Shown here piece after piece: positions 1-9,104 of a stretch of 64,000 bases of DNA; the first letter of the stretch is position 1, and every line of letters begins with the position of its first letter. The notes below the pieces were generated by a model, which had not been told where the DNA came from, searched no databases, and saw nothing but the letters and a program-made list of their open reading frames with translations. Position numbers and translations under genes: made by a program. Source of the DNA: Flavobacterium zhairuonense (GTDB lineage: Bacteria; Bacteroidota; Bacteroidia; Flavobacteriales; Flavobacteriaceae); the NCBI RefSeq assembly GCF_004352915.1, contig NZ_SJSY01000063.1:1-64000 (forward strand), in the 5' to 3' direction.

Positions 1-1
1 G

Positions 2-2245
2 GTAACCGTAACTGATGCCAACTTATGTACAAAAACGCAAAGTTTTACAATCACAGAACCTGCTGCTCTTGTTGCAACAGCAACTCAGACTAATGTTTCT
101 TGTAATGGCGGCTCAAACGGATCTGCGACTGTAAATGTTACCGGCGGAACTGGAGCTTACACCTATTCTTGGGCTCCAACTGGTGGAACTGGCGCTACAG
201 CTTCTGGCCTTGCTCCGGGAACTTATACCGTAACCGTCAAAGATGCCAACTTATGCCAAACTACTGCCAGCGTTACGATTACAGAGCCTGCTGCTCTTGT
301 TGCAACAATATCCAAAACAGATGTTTCTTGCAATGGCGCTGATAACGGAACTGCTACTGTAAATGCAACTGGCGGAACTGGAGCTTATTCTTACGCTTGG
401 TCTCCTTCTGGCGGAACTGCCGCAACTGCAACAGGACTTGGTGCAGGAGCTTATACAGTAACGGTTACAGATTCAAATTTTTGTACAGTAACGCAGAGTT
501 TTGTTATTACGGAACCTGATGCTCTTACAGCGACAGCAGTTGCACAAACAAATATTGCTTGTCACGGAGGAAACACAGGATCAGCAACGGTAAGCGCAAA
601 GGGAGGAACAGGAACATATACGTATTCTTGGTTTCCATCTGGCGGAACTGCAGCAACTGCAACTGAGCTTAGTGCGGGAACTTATACAGTTACGATTATT
701 GATGCAAATGCATGCACAGCACAGCAAAGTTTTACTATAACCGAACCTGCATTACTTGAAGCAACAACTTCAAAAACGGATCTATCTTGCAATAAAGGAA
801 ATGATGGAACCGCAACTGTAAATGTGAGTGGAGGAAAAGGAGCTTATACTTACTTATGGTCACCAAAAGGAGGAAACGAAGCTACAGCAAATGGACTTAC
901 AGCGGGAACATATTCTATTACCATTACAGATGAAAATTCTTGCTCAATCTCTAAAACAGTAGTAATTGAAGAACCTACGCCTTTTACGGTAAATACATTA
1001 GCTGCAACAAATATAACAGTTTCTGGAGCGCTAGTTTCGGGAACAATTTCTTTGGAAAATAATGATAGAAAATGTTTAACAGAAACAGGATTTGTTTATT
1101 CGCTTAAATCAAATCCGCTAATAACAGATAACAAAGTTATTGCAGGCAGTTCATTAGGATCAATTACTTCAGCGTTGAATAATCTAAATGGCAATACAAA
1201 TTATTATGTGAGAGCGTATGCTATAAACAGTAATGGATTTGTAGTTTACGGAAATGAAATTAGTTTCACTACTGATAAATACGTACTAACTATTACTGCT
1301 TCGGCAGAACATCAGAAAGTTTTTGGAACAACTGATCCTGTTTTTAGATATACGGTTTCTGGACTTGTAAATGGTGATACAAATGCAATTATATCAGGAG
1401 TACTTTCAAGAGAAACTGGTGAAAATGTTGGAAAATATAAAATTAACGCGGGAACAATTGATGCTGGGAAAAACTATAAAATTGTTTTTGAAAGTGCCGT
1501 TTTTGAAATCATTAAAGCCGACCAAGTAATTTCGTGGAATCAAGATTTAGAATTTGGCTGTGAAACCGAAGATAACATAAATCTTGATGCAGTGTCAAAC
1601 AGTGGGTTGCCTATAGTTTATTCGGTTGCGAATACTAATATTGCCGAGGTTTCGGGTAATAATTTAACGGTAAAAAATTCGGGAAGTACTTCAATTACAG
1701 CATCTCAAAATGGAGATCAAAATCATAACCCTGCAGTTACTATTATAAAACCTATTGAAGTTACACAAGGCGGACTTATATCGCAACATTGGTCTGATGT
1801 TCTTTTCTTTGATAATAAAAATAAAGAGTTTGTTTCTTGGCAATGGTATAAAAATGGAACAGCGATCTCTGGGGCAACTCTACAGTATTTAAGTGAAAAT
1901 CAAGCTTTAAATGGCTCTTACTATGTCATTGCTACGGATAAAGACGGTAACAAAATTAAATCTTGTTTGTTTGAAATAACTGGAAAAGTATTTTCAAATA
2001 ATATGAAAATATATCCTAATCCGGTAAAAGTGTCGAGTGAATTTACTTTAGAATGTAATTTTAGTGAAGTACAGCTTAAAAGTGCCATCATTGATATTTT
2101 TGACATTAATGGAAAATTAATTCAGACGATTTCTAATGTGAAAACTCAAAATCAAATAATTGCGCCTTCGCAAACTTCTATTTATATCGTAATGCTTACT
2201 TTATCAAATGGTGAGAAGAAAACACTTAATGTCTTGGTAAAGTAA
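2..2245 (+). CDS. SprB-repeat surface adhesin, C-terminal part (T9SS cargo)
   Basis: The reading frame is open from the window edge, so the N-terminus and signal peptide lie upstream. The first ~330 codons are tandem ~76-residue SprB-type repeats (motifs such as GTYTVTVKDAN, VTITEPAAL, VSCNGG). They are followed by an FN3-like module (about nt 1000-1280), an MBG-type module (about 1285-1530, ending in IIKADQ), a BIG2-like segment and an Ig-like segment with WQWYKNG. The end is a T9SS type A sorting domain beginning KIYPNPVKV at about nt 2008. SprB-repeat proteins in gliding Flavobacteria are very large, surface-exposed adhesins exported and anchored by the T9SS. The exact family member cannot be named from a fragment. 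Role as an adhesin is inferred from domain content. Confidence 0.9.
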   Translation, partial: VTVTDANLCTKTQSFTITEPAALVATATQTNVSCNGGSNGSATVNVTGGTGAYTYSWAPTGGTGATASGLAPGTYTVTVKDANLCQTTASVTITEPAALVATISKTDVSCNGADNGTATVNATGGTGAYSYAWSPSGGTAATATGLGAGAYTVTVTDSNFCTVTQSFVITEPDALTATAVAQTNIACHGGNTGSATVSAKGGTGTYTYSWFPSGGTAATATELSAGTYTVTIIDANACTAQQSFTITEPALLEATTSKTDLSCNKGNDGTATVNVSGGKGAYTYLWSPKGGNEATANGLTAGTYSITITDENSCSISKTVVIEEPTPFTVNTLAATNITVSGALVSGTISLENNDRKCLTETGFVYSLKSNPLITDNKVIAGSSLGSITSALNNLNGNTNYYVRAYAINSNGFVVYGNEISFTTDKYVLTITASAEHQKVFGTTDPVFRYTVSGLVNGDTNAIISGVLSRETGENVGKYKINAGTIDAGKNYKIVFESAVFEIIKADQVISWNQDLEFGCETEDNINLDAVSNSGLPIVYSVANTNIAEVSGNNLTVKNSGSTSITASQNGDQNHNPAVTIIKPIEVTQGGLISQHWSDVLFFDNKNKEFVSWQWYKNGTAISGATLQYLSENQALNGSYYVIATDKDGNKIKSCLFEITGKVFSNNMKIYPNPVKVSSEFTLECNFSEVQLKSAIIDIFDINGKLIQTISNVKTQNQIIAPSQTSIYIVMLTLSNGEKKTLNVLVK
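14..930 (+). repeat. Tandem SprB coding repeats, 228-231 bp unit
   Basis: The anchor word GATGCCAAC or its variants (GATTCAAAT, GATGCAAAT, GATGAAAAT) recurs at 14, 242, 470, 701 and 929, giving a period of 228, 228, 231 and 228 bp (76-77 codons). Units stay in frame and diverge by substitution, so this is protein-level repetition and not a CRISPR or satellite array. The array continues off the left edge. Confidence 0.9.
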
Positions 2246-2267
2246 AATGAGTTTTAATTTAAGATCA

Positions 2268-3131
2268 ATGAAAATCAAAATCAAAATGAAAATCAAAATT
2301 GCAATTGCGATATTTTTATTATATAGTTCAATACAAGCGCAAGAAACTAGTATAAAGATTAGTGGAGGTCCATCAGGGATTCTTTATGAAAGTTCTCAAG
2401 GGAATGGAAATTTGAAAACAGGTGGAGGTTTAGGAATTGGATATACCTATTTTTTAAATAATCACTGGGGAATTAATACAGGCATAGATGTTTTTTACAA
2501 TCAAAATACATTTAAGCTGAATGAAGGAACAACAATCAATTCAAATGAAGTTGATGACCAGATGTCGGCATTTGAATATAGAGTTTCACCGAAAAATTAT
2601 CAGGAAAAACAGCATTTCATTTCTTTTGCTATTCCTGTTCTTTTACAATACAGAACCTCAGTTTCAAGCCAATCGCAGTGGTATCTAGGTTTTGGAGGAA
2701 AAGTTTTATTTCCAGGAAAACAAAATATAAAAGCTTCTGCTGATGAATTACAGTTAAGCGGTTATTATCCAGACACAGATCTTCTTATAGATAATTTGCC
2801 CTCGCACGGATTTGGGAAAATAAACAATTGGGAGGATAAAACATCGACAGATCTTAAGACTTCATTTTTAGTAAGTTTAGAAACAGGCTTGACTTTCAAA
2901 TTAAAAGAGAATTTACAGCTTTATACAGGCGTATTTGCTGATTACGGATTTTCTGATTTGGCAAAAAAAAACGAAAACATCAATATTGTTTTGTATGATC
3001 CAAATGGTATTGAAAATACGCAGGCAAATGGTGTTTCAAGAAATAAAATAATAGTTCAAAAGAGCAATTATTTTTCTGCTGGTTTGCAAATAAAATTAGG
3101 ATTTTCATTAAAAAAAACGAAAGGAAATTAA
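2268..3131 (+). CDS. Outer-membrane beta-barrel protein (PorT-like)
   Basis: About 287 residues with an N-terminal signal peptide ending near SIQAQ, then alternating amphipathic strands typical of an outer-membrane beta-barrel (GGGLGIGYTYF, FISFAIPVLLQYRT, SAGLQIKLGF at the C-terminus). An ATG at 2247, one base after the adhesin stop, would add seven residues; I prefer 2268 (or 2286) because the charged MKIKIK stretch starts a normal signal peptide there. It is almost certainly co-transcribed with the adhesin. A helper role in surface display of that adhesin is inferred from position only; it does not look like the PorP/SprF partners commonly found next to SprB-type genes. Confidence 0.8.
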   Translation: MKIKIKMKIKIAIAIFLLYSSIQAQETSIKISGGPSGILYESSQGNGNLKTGGGLGIGYTYFLNNHWGINTGIDVFYNQNTFKLNEGTTINSNEVDDQMSAFEYRVSPKNYQEKQHFISFAIPVLLQYRTSVSSQSQWYLGFGGKVLFPGKQNIKASADELQLSGYYPDTDLLIDNLPSHGFGKINNWEDKTSTDLKTSFLVSLETGLTFKLKENLQLYTGVFADYGFSDLAKKNENINIVLYDPNGIENTQANGVSRNKIIVQKSNYFSAGLQIKLGFSLKKTKGN

Positions 3132-3167
3132 GAACGAAAAAAATAATAATAAATATTTGAAAAAAAG

Positions 3168-3199
3168 AAAGGTGCGGTTTCGTAATGAAACGCACCTTT
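3168..3199. terminator. Bidirectional terminator between convergent genes
   Basis: The arms AAAGGTGCG and CGCACCTTT, extended by TTTC/GAAA, form a stem with an A-rich 5' flank and a T-rich 3' flank. It sits between the converging genes ending at 3131 and 3251, so it can serve both strands. Confidence 0.8.
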
Positions 3200-3250
3200 T
3201 GTTGTATAATAAAACTTTTTTACATGAAAATTGTATATGCTAAGCTCTTA

Positions 3251-4054
3251 TTACATGGAGTAGGCCTGCAATGCTCTTCTTGCCCATTTCCCCCAGTCTT
3301 TCAAAGCATCCAAAAGTATTTTGTTTAATCCTTTATTGTCAGTAGGTTTGCCTTTAATTGGTGGAACTAAATCTTTGTCAGATACTGGAATTTCAGTAAC
3401 TTTTGTGGCAAACCAAGTCATATTTTCATGCGGCAGGGCCAAGCCTAAAATTGTTCCAGGTAAGCCTGTAAAAGATTCAGGACCGCCTGAGAACGGAATT
3501 TGAATTGTGAAATAGGCAACAACATAAACAGAATCAAGAACTATAGCATTTGCTCTGCGACATTCATAACCTGCAATTTCTCTTGTTTCATCGGTAATTT
3601 TCCAGTCAATCTTGCGTAAACTGTCTTTAACTAAATATAAATCATCGTAAACGTTTTTTTGGGTAGTGCTGGTTTGAGTATCTAGATCTGTGGCAATAAT
3701 GTTTTTTAAATTAGCCATTGCATCATCTGCAATCCAATTATTGTTGCTTGTTGATTCATTGGTTTCATTCCATTTATATAAACTTTTGTTTTTTGAAAAA
3801 GTGAGTGTGCTTTTTGTAGTTTTAAATTGTGGATTGTTTTTTTTATAACTTTCAAAAGCTAATTTATAATAGCTTTCAGTTTCTCCTTTTATTTTTTTGG
3901 TAATCAAAGCATATATATTCGATTTTTTCTCAAATTCGATTACGCCACTTTGTACAAAGTGATCATTTTGTACTAATTGGTTATTTTGTGCAAAAGCATT
4001 GCAGCTTGTCAATACAATTATTAAAAGTAAGATGTGGTTTATTATTGCTTTCAT
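3251..4054 (-). CDS. GLPGLI family secreted protein
   Basis: 267 residues with a signal peptide (MKAIINHILLLIIVLTSCNAFAQ). The family signature appears as GLPGTILGLALP near residue 200, preceded by the usual EIAGYECRRA segment. GLPGLI proteins are a Bacteroidota family of unknown biochemical function. They are often encoded directly after a TonB-receptor-like outer-membrane protein, as here, with a 4-base gap to the upstream gene. A Cys inside the signal segment (LTSC) could make this a lipoprotein, but SPI cleavage after FAQ is equally plausible. A periplasmic or surface role with the upstream barrel is inferred from the pairing. Confidence 0.85.
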   Translation of the reverse strand: MKAIINHILLLIIVLTSCNAFAQNNQLVQNDHFVQSGVIEFEKKSNIYALITKKIKGETESYYKLAFESYKKNNPQFKTTKSTLTFSKNKSLYKWNETNESTSNNNWIADDAMANLKNIIATDLDTQTSTTQKNVYDDLYLVKDSLRKIDWKITDETREIAGYECRRANAIVLDSVYVVAYFTIQIPFSGGPESFTGLPGTILGLALPHENMTWFATKVTEIPVSDKDLVPPIKGKPTDNKGLNKILLDALKDWGKWARRALQAYSM

Positions 4055-4058
4055 AGTT

Positions 4059-6857
4059 TTAGTTTTGTTTAATTTCTCCTCCGCCCATTTTGCTGAAATC
4101 CCAGCTTACAGAGAACATAAAGTATCTTTGGATAGTTGTGTAAGTGCTTTGGTTGATATTTCCATTGAATGCAGAACGATTAAATCCTACATTTTGGTTC
4201 AAAAGATCTCTTCCCGTTATAGAAACTCTTAAATTATCTGATTTTAAGAATTTTTTTGTGACAGATGCATTCCAAATAAAACGTTCAAAACTTTCCTGAA
4301 TTACTTGCGTTTTTCCATTATATTGATAATTACCATCTGAGCTAATTTCTAGTTTGAAAGGCAATTGTACGCTGGTCCAGAAATTTCCATTAAAGCCCCA
4401 ACCATTACTATCACTATTTTGGTTGATGCTTGCATCAGCAACGTTGTAAGTAGGTCCGAAGCTAGCACTTAAATTGTATTTTTTTTCTTTATTCTTTGAT
4501 AAGTTTAAATTAAGGGAATAAGTTGAATTTTTAGTTTGATTCAGTTTTGTGTTGATGTAATTATAGTTTAAATTTTTGCTGGCACTTAAGCCAATTCCTG
4601 CTGACATGTCTATGGCTTTGATTGTTTTGCCAAAATTAGTATTCAAATAATAACTTGTTGTAGCTTTGTTTTTTAGGTTTACAAATTGAGAAATACTTTG
4701 CCCTCTATCATTTGTAATCACATTGCTTATTATTGGGTTTAGTGTAAAATTGTACGATCCACCAACCGAAAAATATTGATTGCTAAGTACTTTATAGGAA
4801 TAATAATTTCCTCTAAAATTATTTTTAAAAGAAGGATCTAAATTAGGATTACCCAAAATCGTATTTAATGGGTTTTGATTATTTGGTATCGGTTGTATTT
4901 GTTCTAACGTTGGCTGCTCATTGTTTCCGTTATACGACAAACGCAGTGATTCTCTTTGTTTAAAATTATATTGATAGCTTATCTGTGGCATGTAGTTGAC
5001 AAATTTTCGATCAAAAGAACTATCTCTATAAACATCATATTGTTTAAATTTTACACCACTAAATTTAGAACCAGCAGAAAAAACAGTTTTATTTTTTTTG
5101 TAATTAAAAATCGCTCCAAGTTGGTTTATCGTTTGGTCTAATTCATAATTATTACTAAAAATGGAATCCAAAACGGTATAATCGCCATTTGGAGCTTGAT
5201 TAAAAGATTTACGATCAGCTTTACCGTTACTAATGTTGAATCCATAGTTAAGAATCAAAGACAGGTTCTTAGATAACGGTTCGGTATAGATTAAATTTGA
5301 TTTAAAAGCGGTATTACTAATATTATTGACTTTGTTTTGATCGACTACTTTGGTGCTATCTGGACTAATTACGGATGGTGTAAAAAATTCAGCTCTAGAA
5401 TTTAAATAACCATTACTTTTGCTATCTGAACTTGATTGGTTTAAATTAAGAGATAATGTTCGCCCCGTTTTTTTAAATCTTTTGGTTAATAAAGTATTTA
5501 TATTAAATGTTTTATCATCAACATCGTTTGTAGTTGTTTGTTTCAAATTATTCAATTGGTTGCCTTGTTCGTCAGTACCTTTTCGCGTTTCTGCGTCAAT
5601 TGAATTACTCTTTTTAAATAATCCATCTACATTTAATTTTAATGTTAAAGTAGTATCAATTTTAATTTCATAAGTTAGATCAAGTTTGTTTTTAGTCATG
5701 TTTTTCTCAAAACTCTTGTCTGAAGTATTATAAATACTGCTAGAACTTAAATTTTGCTGGTTAATATCATTGCGATCTCCTGAAAGTTTGATATCGCCAA
5801 TTTTATAATTTACATTGATAGATTCTTTATCGTTGTTCCATTTATTGTCAAAATGTATCCCGCCAGTTTGAGCTACTGGAATTCCTTCACCATTAAATTG
5901 TCCATCCCAACTGTCAAATTCATCATTACCATTGTTTGTAAAATAAATACCGCCATCATCAGTCACTTGATAACTTGTTTGGCCATATTTATCTTTATCT
6001 CCCCATCCTAATCCTACTTGTCCTGTGTTGCCAAAAATACCGTAAGCTGCTAATTTTTTCTTATCCCAAAACTTATTAAACATGGCTTGACCTTTGTAAA
6101 AATTATCAGTTCCTCCTCCGAGTTCTACTTTCCCGAAATGACCATTTTTTTTGTCTTCTTTAAGTTTAACATTCAGCGTTTTGGTTTTCTGACCATCATC
6201 AATTCCTGTAAAAGCAGCTTGATCACTTTTTTTGTCGTACAATTGTACTTTATCAACCATGTCCGCACGTAGGTTTTTTGTAACTAGAGTAGGATCATCA
6301 CCAAAAAATTCTTCACCATCAACCAAAACTTTTGTTACAGTTTCGCCTTGAGCGGTAATTTTTCCATCCTTGTCAATTTGTATTCCTGGGAATTGTTTTA
6401 TCAGATCTTCCACTTTTGCATTAGGTTCGATTTTAAATGCTTTTGGATCAAATTCTAACGTATCTCCTTTGATTTTCATGGCGGCTCTATTGCCTTTGAT
6501 AATTATTTCTGATAGTATTTTTCCTCTATCTTCTAAATTAATTTTACCATAATCCTTGATTAATTTTGTGGAATCAACAGAAAATTGATCTACAAAATCA
6601 GCATATTTTGGATAAGAAACCAGTAAAATAAATTTACCGGGTTTAATATTATTCAACTCAAAATAGCCATTTTCTTTGGCTCGGGTAAATTTTACTAAAA
6701 TGGAATCTTTTGCTCTTAACAAAGAGATTGATGCTTTCGTTAAAGTAGAATGATTTATGGTATCGGTTACATATCCTTTAACTGTGCCTGATGTTTGTGC
6801 CTGTAAAGTAGTTGATAAAAAAAGAAAGCAACATAATAATAGTATTGTTTGTCTCAT
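4059..6857 (-). CDS. TonB-dependent receptor-like outer-membrane protein (CarboxypepD_reg + OMP barrel)
   Basis: 932 residues. A signal peptide (ending LQAQ) is followed by a carboxypeptidase-regulatory-like beta-sandwich (residues ~25-110, SGTVKGYVTDTINHSTL), a plug-like region (~120-220, containing VEDLIKQFPGIQID and VTKVLVDGEEFFGDDP) and a long barrel region ending in YFMFSVSWDFS and a short charged tail. This is the barrel type found in Bacteroidota receptors lacking an obvious SusD partner. The transported ligand is not evident. It forms an operon with the downstream GLPGLI gene. The start codon is the ATG at 6857, which directly begins a good signal peptide. Confidence 0.85.
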   Translation of the reverse strand: MRQTILLLCCFLFLSTTLQAQTSGTVKGYVTDTINHSTLTKASISLLRAKDSILVKFTRAKENGYFELNNIKPGKFILLVSYPKYADFVDQFSVDSTKLIKDYGKINLEDRGKILSEIIIKGNRAAMKIKGDTLEFDPKAFKIEPNAKVEDLIKQFPGIQIDKDGKITAQGETVTKVLVDGEEFFGDDPTLVTKNLRADMVDKVQLYDKKSDQAAFTGIDDGQKTKTLNVKLKEDKKNGHFGKVELGGGTDNFYKGQAMFNKFWDKKKLAAYGIFGNTGQVGLGWGDKDKYGQTSYQVTDDGGIYFTNNGNDEFDSWDGQFNGEGIPVAQTGGIHFDNKWNNDKESINVNYKIGDIKLSGDRNDINQQNLSSSSIYNTSDKSFEKNMTKNKLDLTYEIKIDTTLTLKLNVDGLFKKSNSIDAETRKGTDEQGNQLNNLKQTTTNDVDDKTFNINTLLTKRFKKTGRTLSLNLNQSSSDSKSNGYLNSRAEFFTPSVISPDSTKVVDQNKVNNISNTAFKSNLIYTEPLSKNLSLILNYGFNISNGKADRKSFNQAPNGDYTVLDSIFSNNYELDQTINQLGAIFNYKKNKTVFSAGSKFSGVKFKQYDVYRDSSFDRKFVNYMPQISYQYNFKQRESLRLSYNGNNEQPTLEQIQPIPNNQNPLNTILGNPNLDPSFKNNFRGNYYSYKVLSNQYFSVGGSYNFTLNPIISNVITNDRGQSISQFVNLKNKATTSYYLNTNFGKTIKAIDMSAGIGLSASKNLNYNYINTKLNQTKNSTYSLNLNLSKNKEKKYNLSASFGPTYNVADASINQNSDSNGWGFNGNFWTSVQLPFKLEISSDGNYQYNGKTQVIQESFERFIWNASVTKKFLKSDNLRVSITGRDLLNQNVGFNRSAFNGNINQSTYTTIQRYFMFSVSWDFSKMGGGEIKQN

Positions 6858-7295
6858 TAATTGATTATGGTTTTTTGAAAGTAGGCATTATAGTTCTATC
6901 CTATTTTTGAGAAATAGAAATAAAATGCATTTGTTGATGATTTGTTTTTTGAGTAAGTAAGAGTGTAGATTCTAAAGTAGAAATTGAAATAGCACTTTTT
7001 TAGACAGGTTTGAAGAAGGGTAGTGACTTAGTTTTGTGAAATTCATGATTTTTTTTTGAGTTTTGGCAGTTAGTAGTGTAAAATTTAACGATTTGAATTA
7101 CTAATCGTTAGTGTAATAGTTAAATATTGATGTGGTTCAAATCTAAGTAAAAATACTACAATGTAAAAAACGACTTTGCTTTTTTTTAACATAATTAATT
7201 ATTAATAATCTTGTTTTTTAGCCAATCTTGCTTGGATTCTAGTGTATTTCTGCCTTGTTTTTTTTGCTTTTCCTATGTTTTATAAGCAAAGGTCT

Positions 7296-7716
7296 TGTGT
7301 TTCTGTGTCCATTTAGGTATGAACTCCAGTGTCTCTACGTGCCATCATTTGGCCACAAAAAATATTTTTTGCATCTCAGTTTTTCGAGGTACAAACAAGG
7401 TACAAATTTAATCAAAACATCATCTAACATACAAAAGAAAGTGCAAGTAAAAAACGAGTTAAAATATTGTTTATAAATATTTTAACTCATTTGTTTTTGT
7501 TTTGTGATGTTTACCGATTTCCCGATGCAGAAATTAGCAACTTAATATTTATATGGTTTAACAGAGTTCGAGGTACAAGAAACGTACAAGTCTGTACAAA
7601 ATAAAGCGATACAAAAACAAACAAACTTTTATCCATTATTTCAATTGAAAAGTAACTTTTGTTAATTTATAATAACTTTCTTTCTAAGAACTCATTGATC
7701 AAGTGGTTGAAGTAAA
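7296..7716 (+). repeat. Island-flanking direct repeat, copy A
   Basis: Colinear with copy B at 21653-22084 and in the same orientation. Shared blocks in order: TGTGTTTCTGTGTCCATTT (7296), GAACTCCAGTG (7321), CGAGGTACAA-N4-GGTACAAAT (7385-7407), a hairpin (7456-7488), ATTTCCCGATGCAGAAATTA (7517-7536), a second CGAGGTACAA-N5-GTACAA pair (7569-7590, with a further GTACAA at 7594), and a right end with TAAGAAC and AGTGGTTGAA (7685-7716). The blocks are conserved while the text between them has drifted, so the copies are old or under selection only in parts. Function unknown; attachment site, recombination site or a mobile non-coding unit are all possible. Confidence 0.8.
7456..7488. terminator. 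Hairpin in repeat copy A, terminator-like
   Basis: A perfect 13-bp stem (GAGTTAAAATATT / AATATTTTAACTC) with a 7-nt loop, A-rich before and T-rich after. It lies between the two GTACAA motif pairs. The equivalent hairpin in copy B has a different sequence but the same loop length. Confidence 0.6.
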
Positions 7717-8136
7717 TGTATAAAATTTTAAGCATATAAATTATTGTTTATATATTTTAATGTATTCACTACACGACAATTCGTATATTATTGTTTGATT
7801 TTAAATATATTGCCTTCTTTCAAGTGTCAATCTGTATAAAAGATAATTATTCTCTTCAAAGCTATTTTAATCTTTTCGGAATATCTTCTAATCAAATTAT
7901 TTTCATGAAAAATGAAATATTATTAAGTGTCTATATCTAAAAAAAAAAAAACAGTAAACTGTTTATTTTTAAGATGTTATTGTTTGAGCTTTTTGTTTAA
8001 ATATAATTAAATATTGCAAAATACGGAAAACCGTAAAAATTAAATAAAATCCTTTTGTTTATTTGCCCGCCAATTTTAACGAAGTATTAACAACTGTTTA
8101 TTTCCGTTAAACCAATATTAAATAAACAAATTATAT

Positions 8137-9102
8137 ATGAAAAACATCGCTTTACTGCTTTCATTTTTTATTATTCAACAGACTTTTTCGCAAAATACAT
8201 TTCCCCCAACAGGTAATGTTGGCATTGGTACAACAACCCCTGATGCTAAACTCAATGTAGTCGGAAATATAAATATTGATAATGTTGATTGGACTACAGA
8301 TAACGAACTAAGAATTCGTGAAGGAGGCAGTAATACTTATGGCGCATTTTTCAAGTATGGCTTAAATGATATATTGGCAATTGGTACGAGAAATGCTGAC
8401 TTAGATTACGATGCTATTCAAATCTCAAGAGGTTCATTAAATACTGTATTTAAGGGAAATGTAGGTATCGGAATATCAACTCCTACTACTAAACTACAAG
8501 TTTTGCATTCTCTAACTAACGATAGCAATGAAGTAATAGCTTCTTTAACAAGATTTGGTACAACTAATGGCGGAAGTAGTATTGTTCGCATTGGTTATCA
8601 TGATACCTGTGATTTTGAAGTTAATTCCGGATATTCATATTATGGACATAGATTTGGAAGTTACTTCGATCTTAATATTATAAATAATAAAACAGGTGGA
8701 GATCATGGTGCAATAAATTTTATTACTAATGCTAGTGTCAAAATGGCTATAAAAGCAAATGGCAATATTGGAATTGGCGTCTCTGCACCTCAAAACAAAC
8801 TAGACGTCAACGGCACAATCCATTCCAAAGAAGTAAAAGTCGACATGAATGGCTGGTCAGATTTTGTTTTCAAAAGAGATTATGACTTGCCAACACTTCA
8901 AGAAGTTGAAAAACATATTACTGAAAAAGGGCATCTGGAAAATATTCCATCTGAAGAAGAAGTTCTAAAAAATGGAATTAATCTCGGAGAAATGAATTCT
9001 AAACTTCTGCAGAAGATTGAGGAATTAACTCTTTATATGATTGAATTGAAAAAGGAAAACCTAGAAATGAAAGAAAGATTAACTACGCTGGAAAACAAAT
9101 AA
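8137..9102 (+). CDS. Secreted fibre-like protein 1 with conserved C-terminal module
   Basis: 321 residues with a signal peptide ending TFSQ. The body carries tail-fibre-style motifs (NVGIGTTTPDAKLNV, NVGIGISTPTTKLQV, NIGIGVSAPQNKLDV) of the kind found in trimeric fibre proteins. The last ~100 residues are the shared module (NKLDVNGTIHSKEVKVDMNG, then WSDFVFK, GHLENIPSEEEV, LGEMN) ending in a predicted coiled coil rich in Lys and Glu. Annotation pipelines often call this module tail-fibre or S74-like; I see no evidence for a catalytic S74 chaperone. It is first of four paralogues in an operon leading to the RHS gene. Role as a surface fibre or as part of the RHS delivery complex is inferred. 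Confidence 0.8.
   Translation: MKNIALLLSFFIIQQTFSQNTFPPTGNVGIGTTTPDAKLNVVGNINIDNVDWTTDNELRIREGGSNTYGAFFKYGLNDILAIGTRNADLDYDAIQISRGSLNTVFKGNVGIGISTPTTKLQVLHSLTNDSNEVIASLTRFGTTNGGSSIVRIGYHDTCDFEVNSGYSYYGHRFGSYFDLNIINNKTGGDHGAINFITNASVKMAIKANGNIGIGVSAPQNKLDVNGTIHSKEVKVDMNGWSDFVFKRDYDLPTLQEVEKHITEKGHLENIPSEEEVLKNGINLGEMNSKLLQKIEELTLYMIELKKENLEMKERLTTLENK
8794..9045 (+). repeat. 252-bp module repeat, copy 1
   Basis: Encodes the 84-residue segment from NKLDVNG to LTLYMIE. Copies 2, 3 and 4 lie at 9669-9920, 11009-11260 and 11742-11993, with exactly the same length and near-identical protein. DNA differences are mostly at third codon positions. Confidence 0.85.
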
Positions 9103-9104
9103 AA

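Larger units (their letters stand above)
6858..8136. other. Long non-coding region carrying repeat copy A
   Basis: No credible gene is visible on either strand in 1.28 kb. The left part (6858-7290) is AT-rich leader for the minus-strand receptor gene. The middle holds repeat copy A (7296-7716). The right part (7717-8136) is very AT-rich, includes an A12 tract near 7940, and should contain the promoter of the fibre/RHS operon starting at 8137, although I could not fix a convincing TAnnTTTG with a matched upstream TTG. Confidence 0.7.

Noticed and set aside
14..930. CRISPR or satellite array
   Set aside because: The 228-231 bp period keeps the reading frame and encodes SprB repeats.
7255..7476. 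73-codon plus-strand frame inside repeat copy A
   Set aside because: Not preserved in copy B and made of AT-rich text; no protein features.
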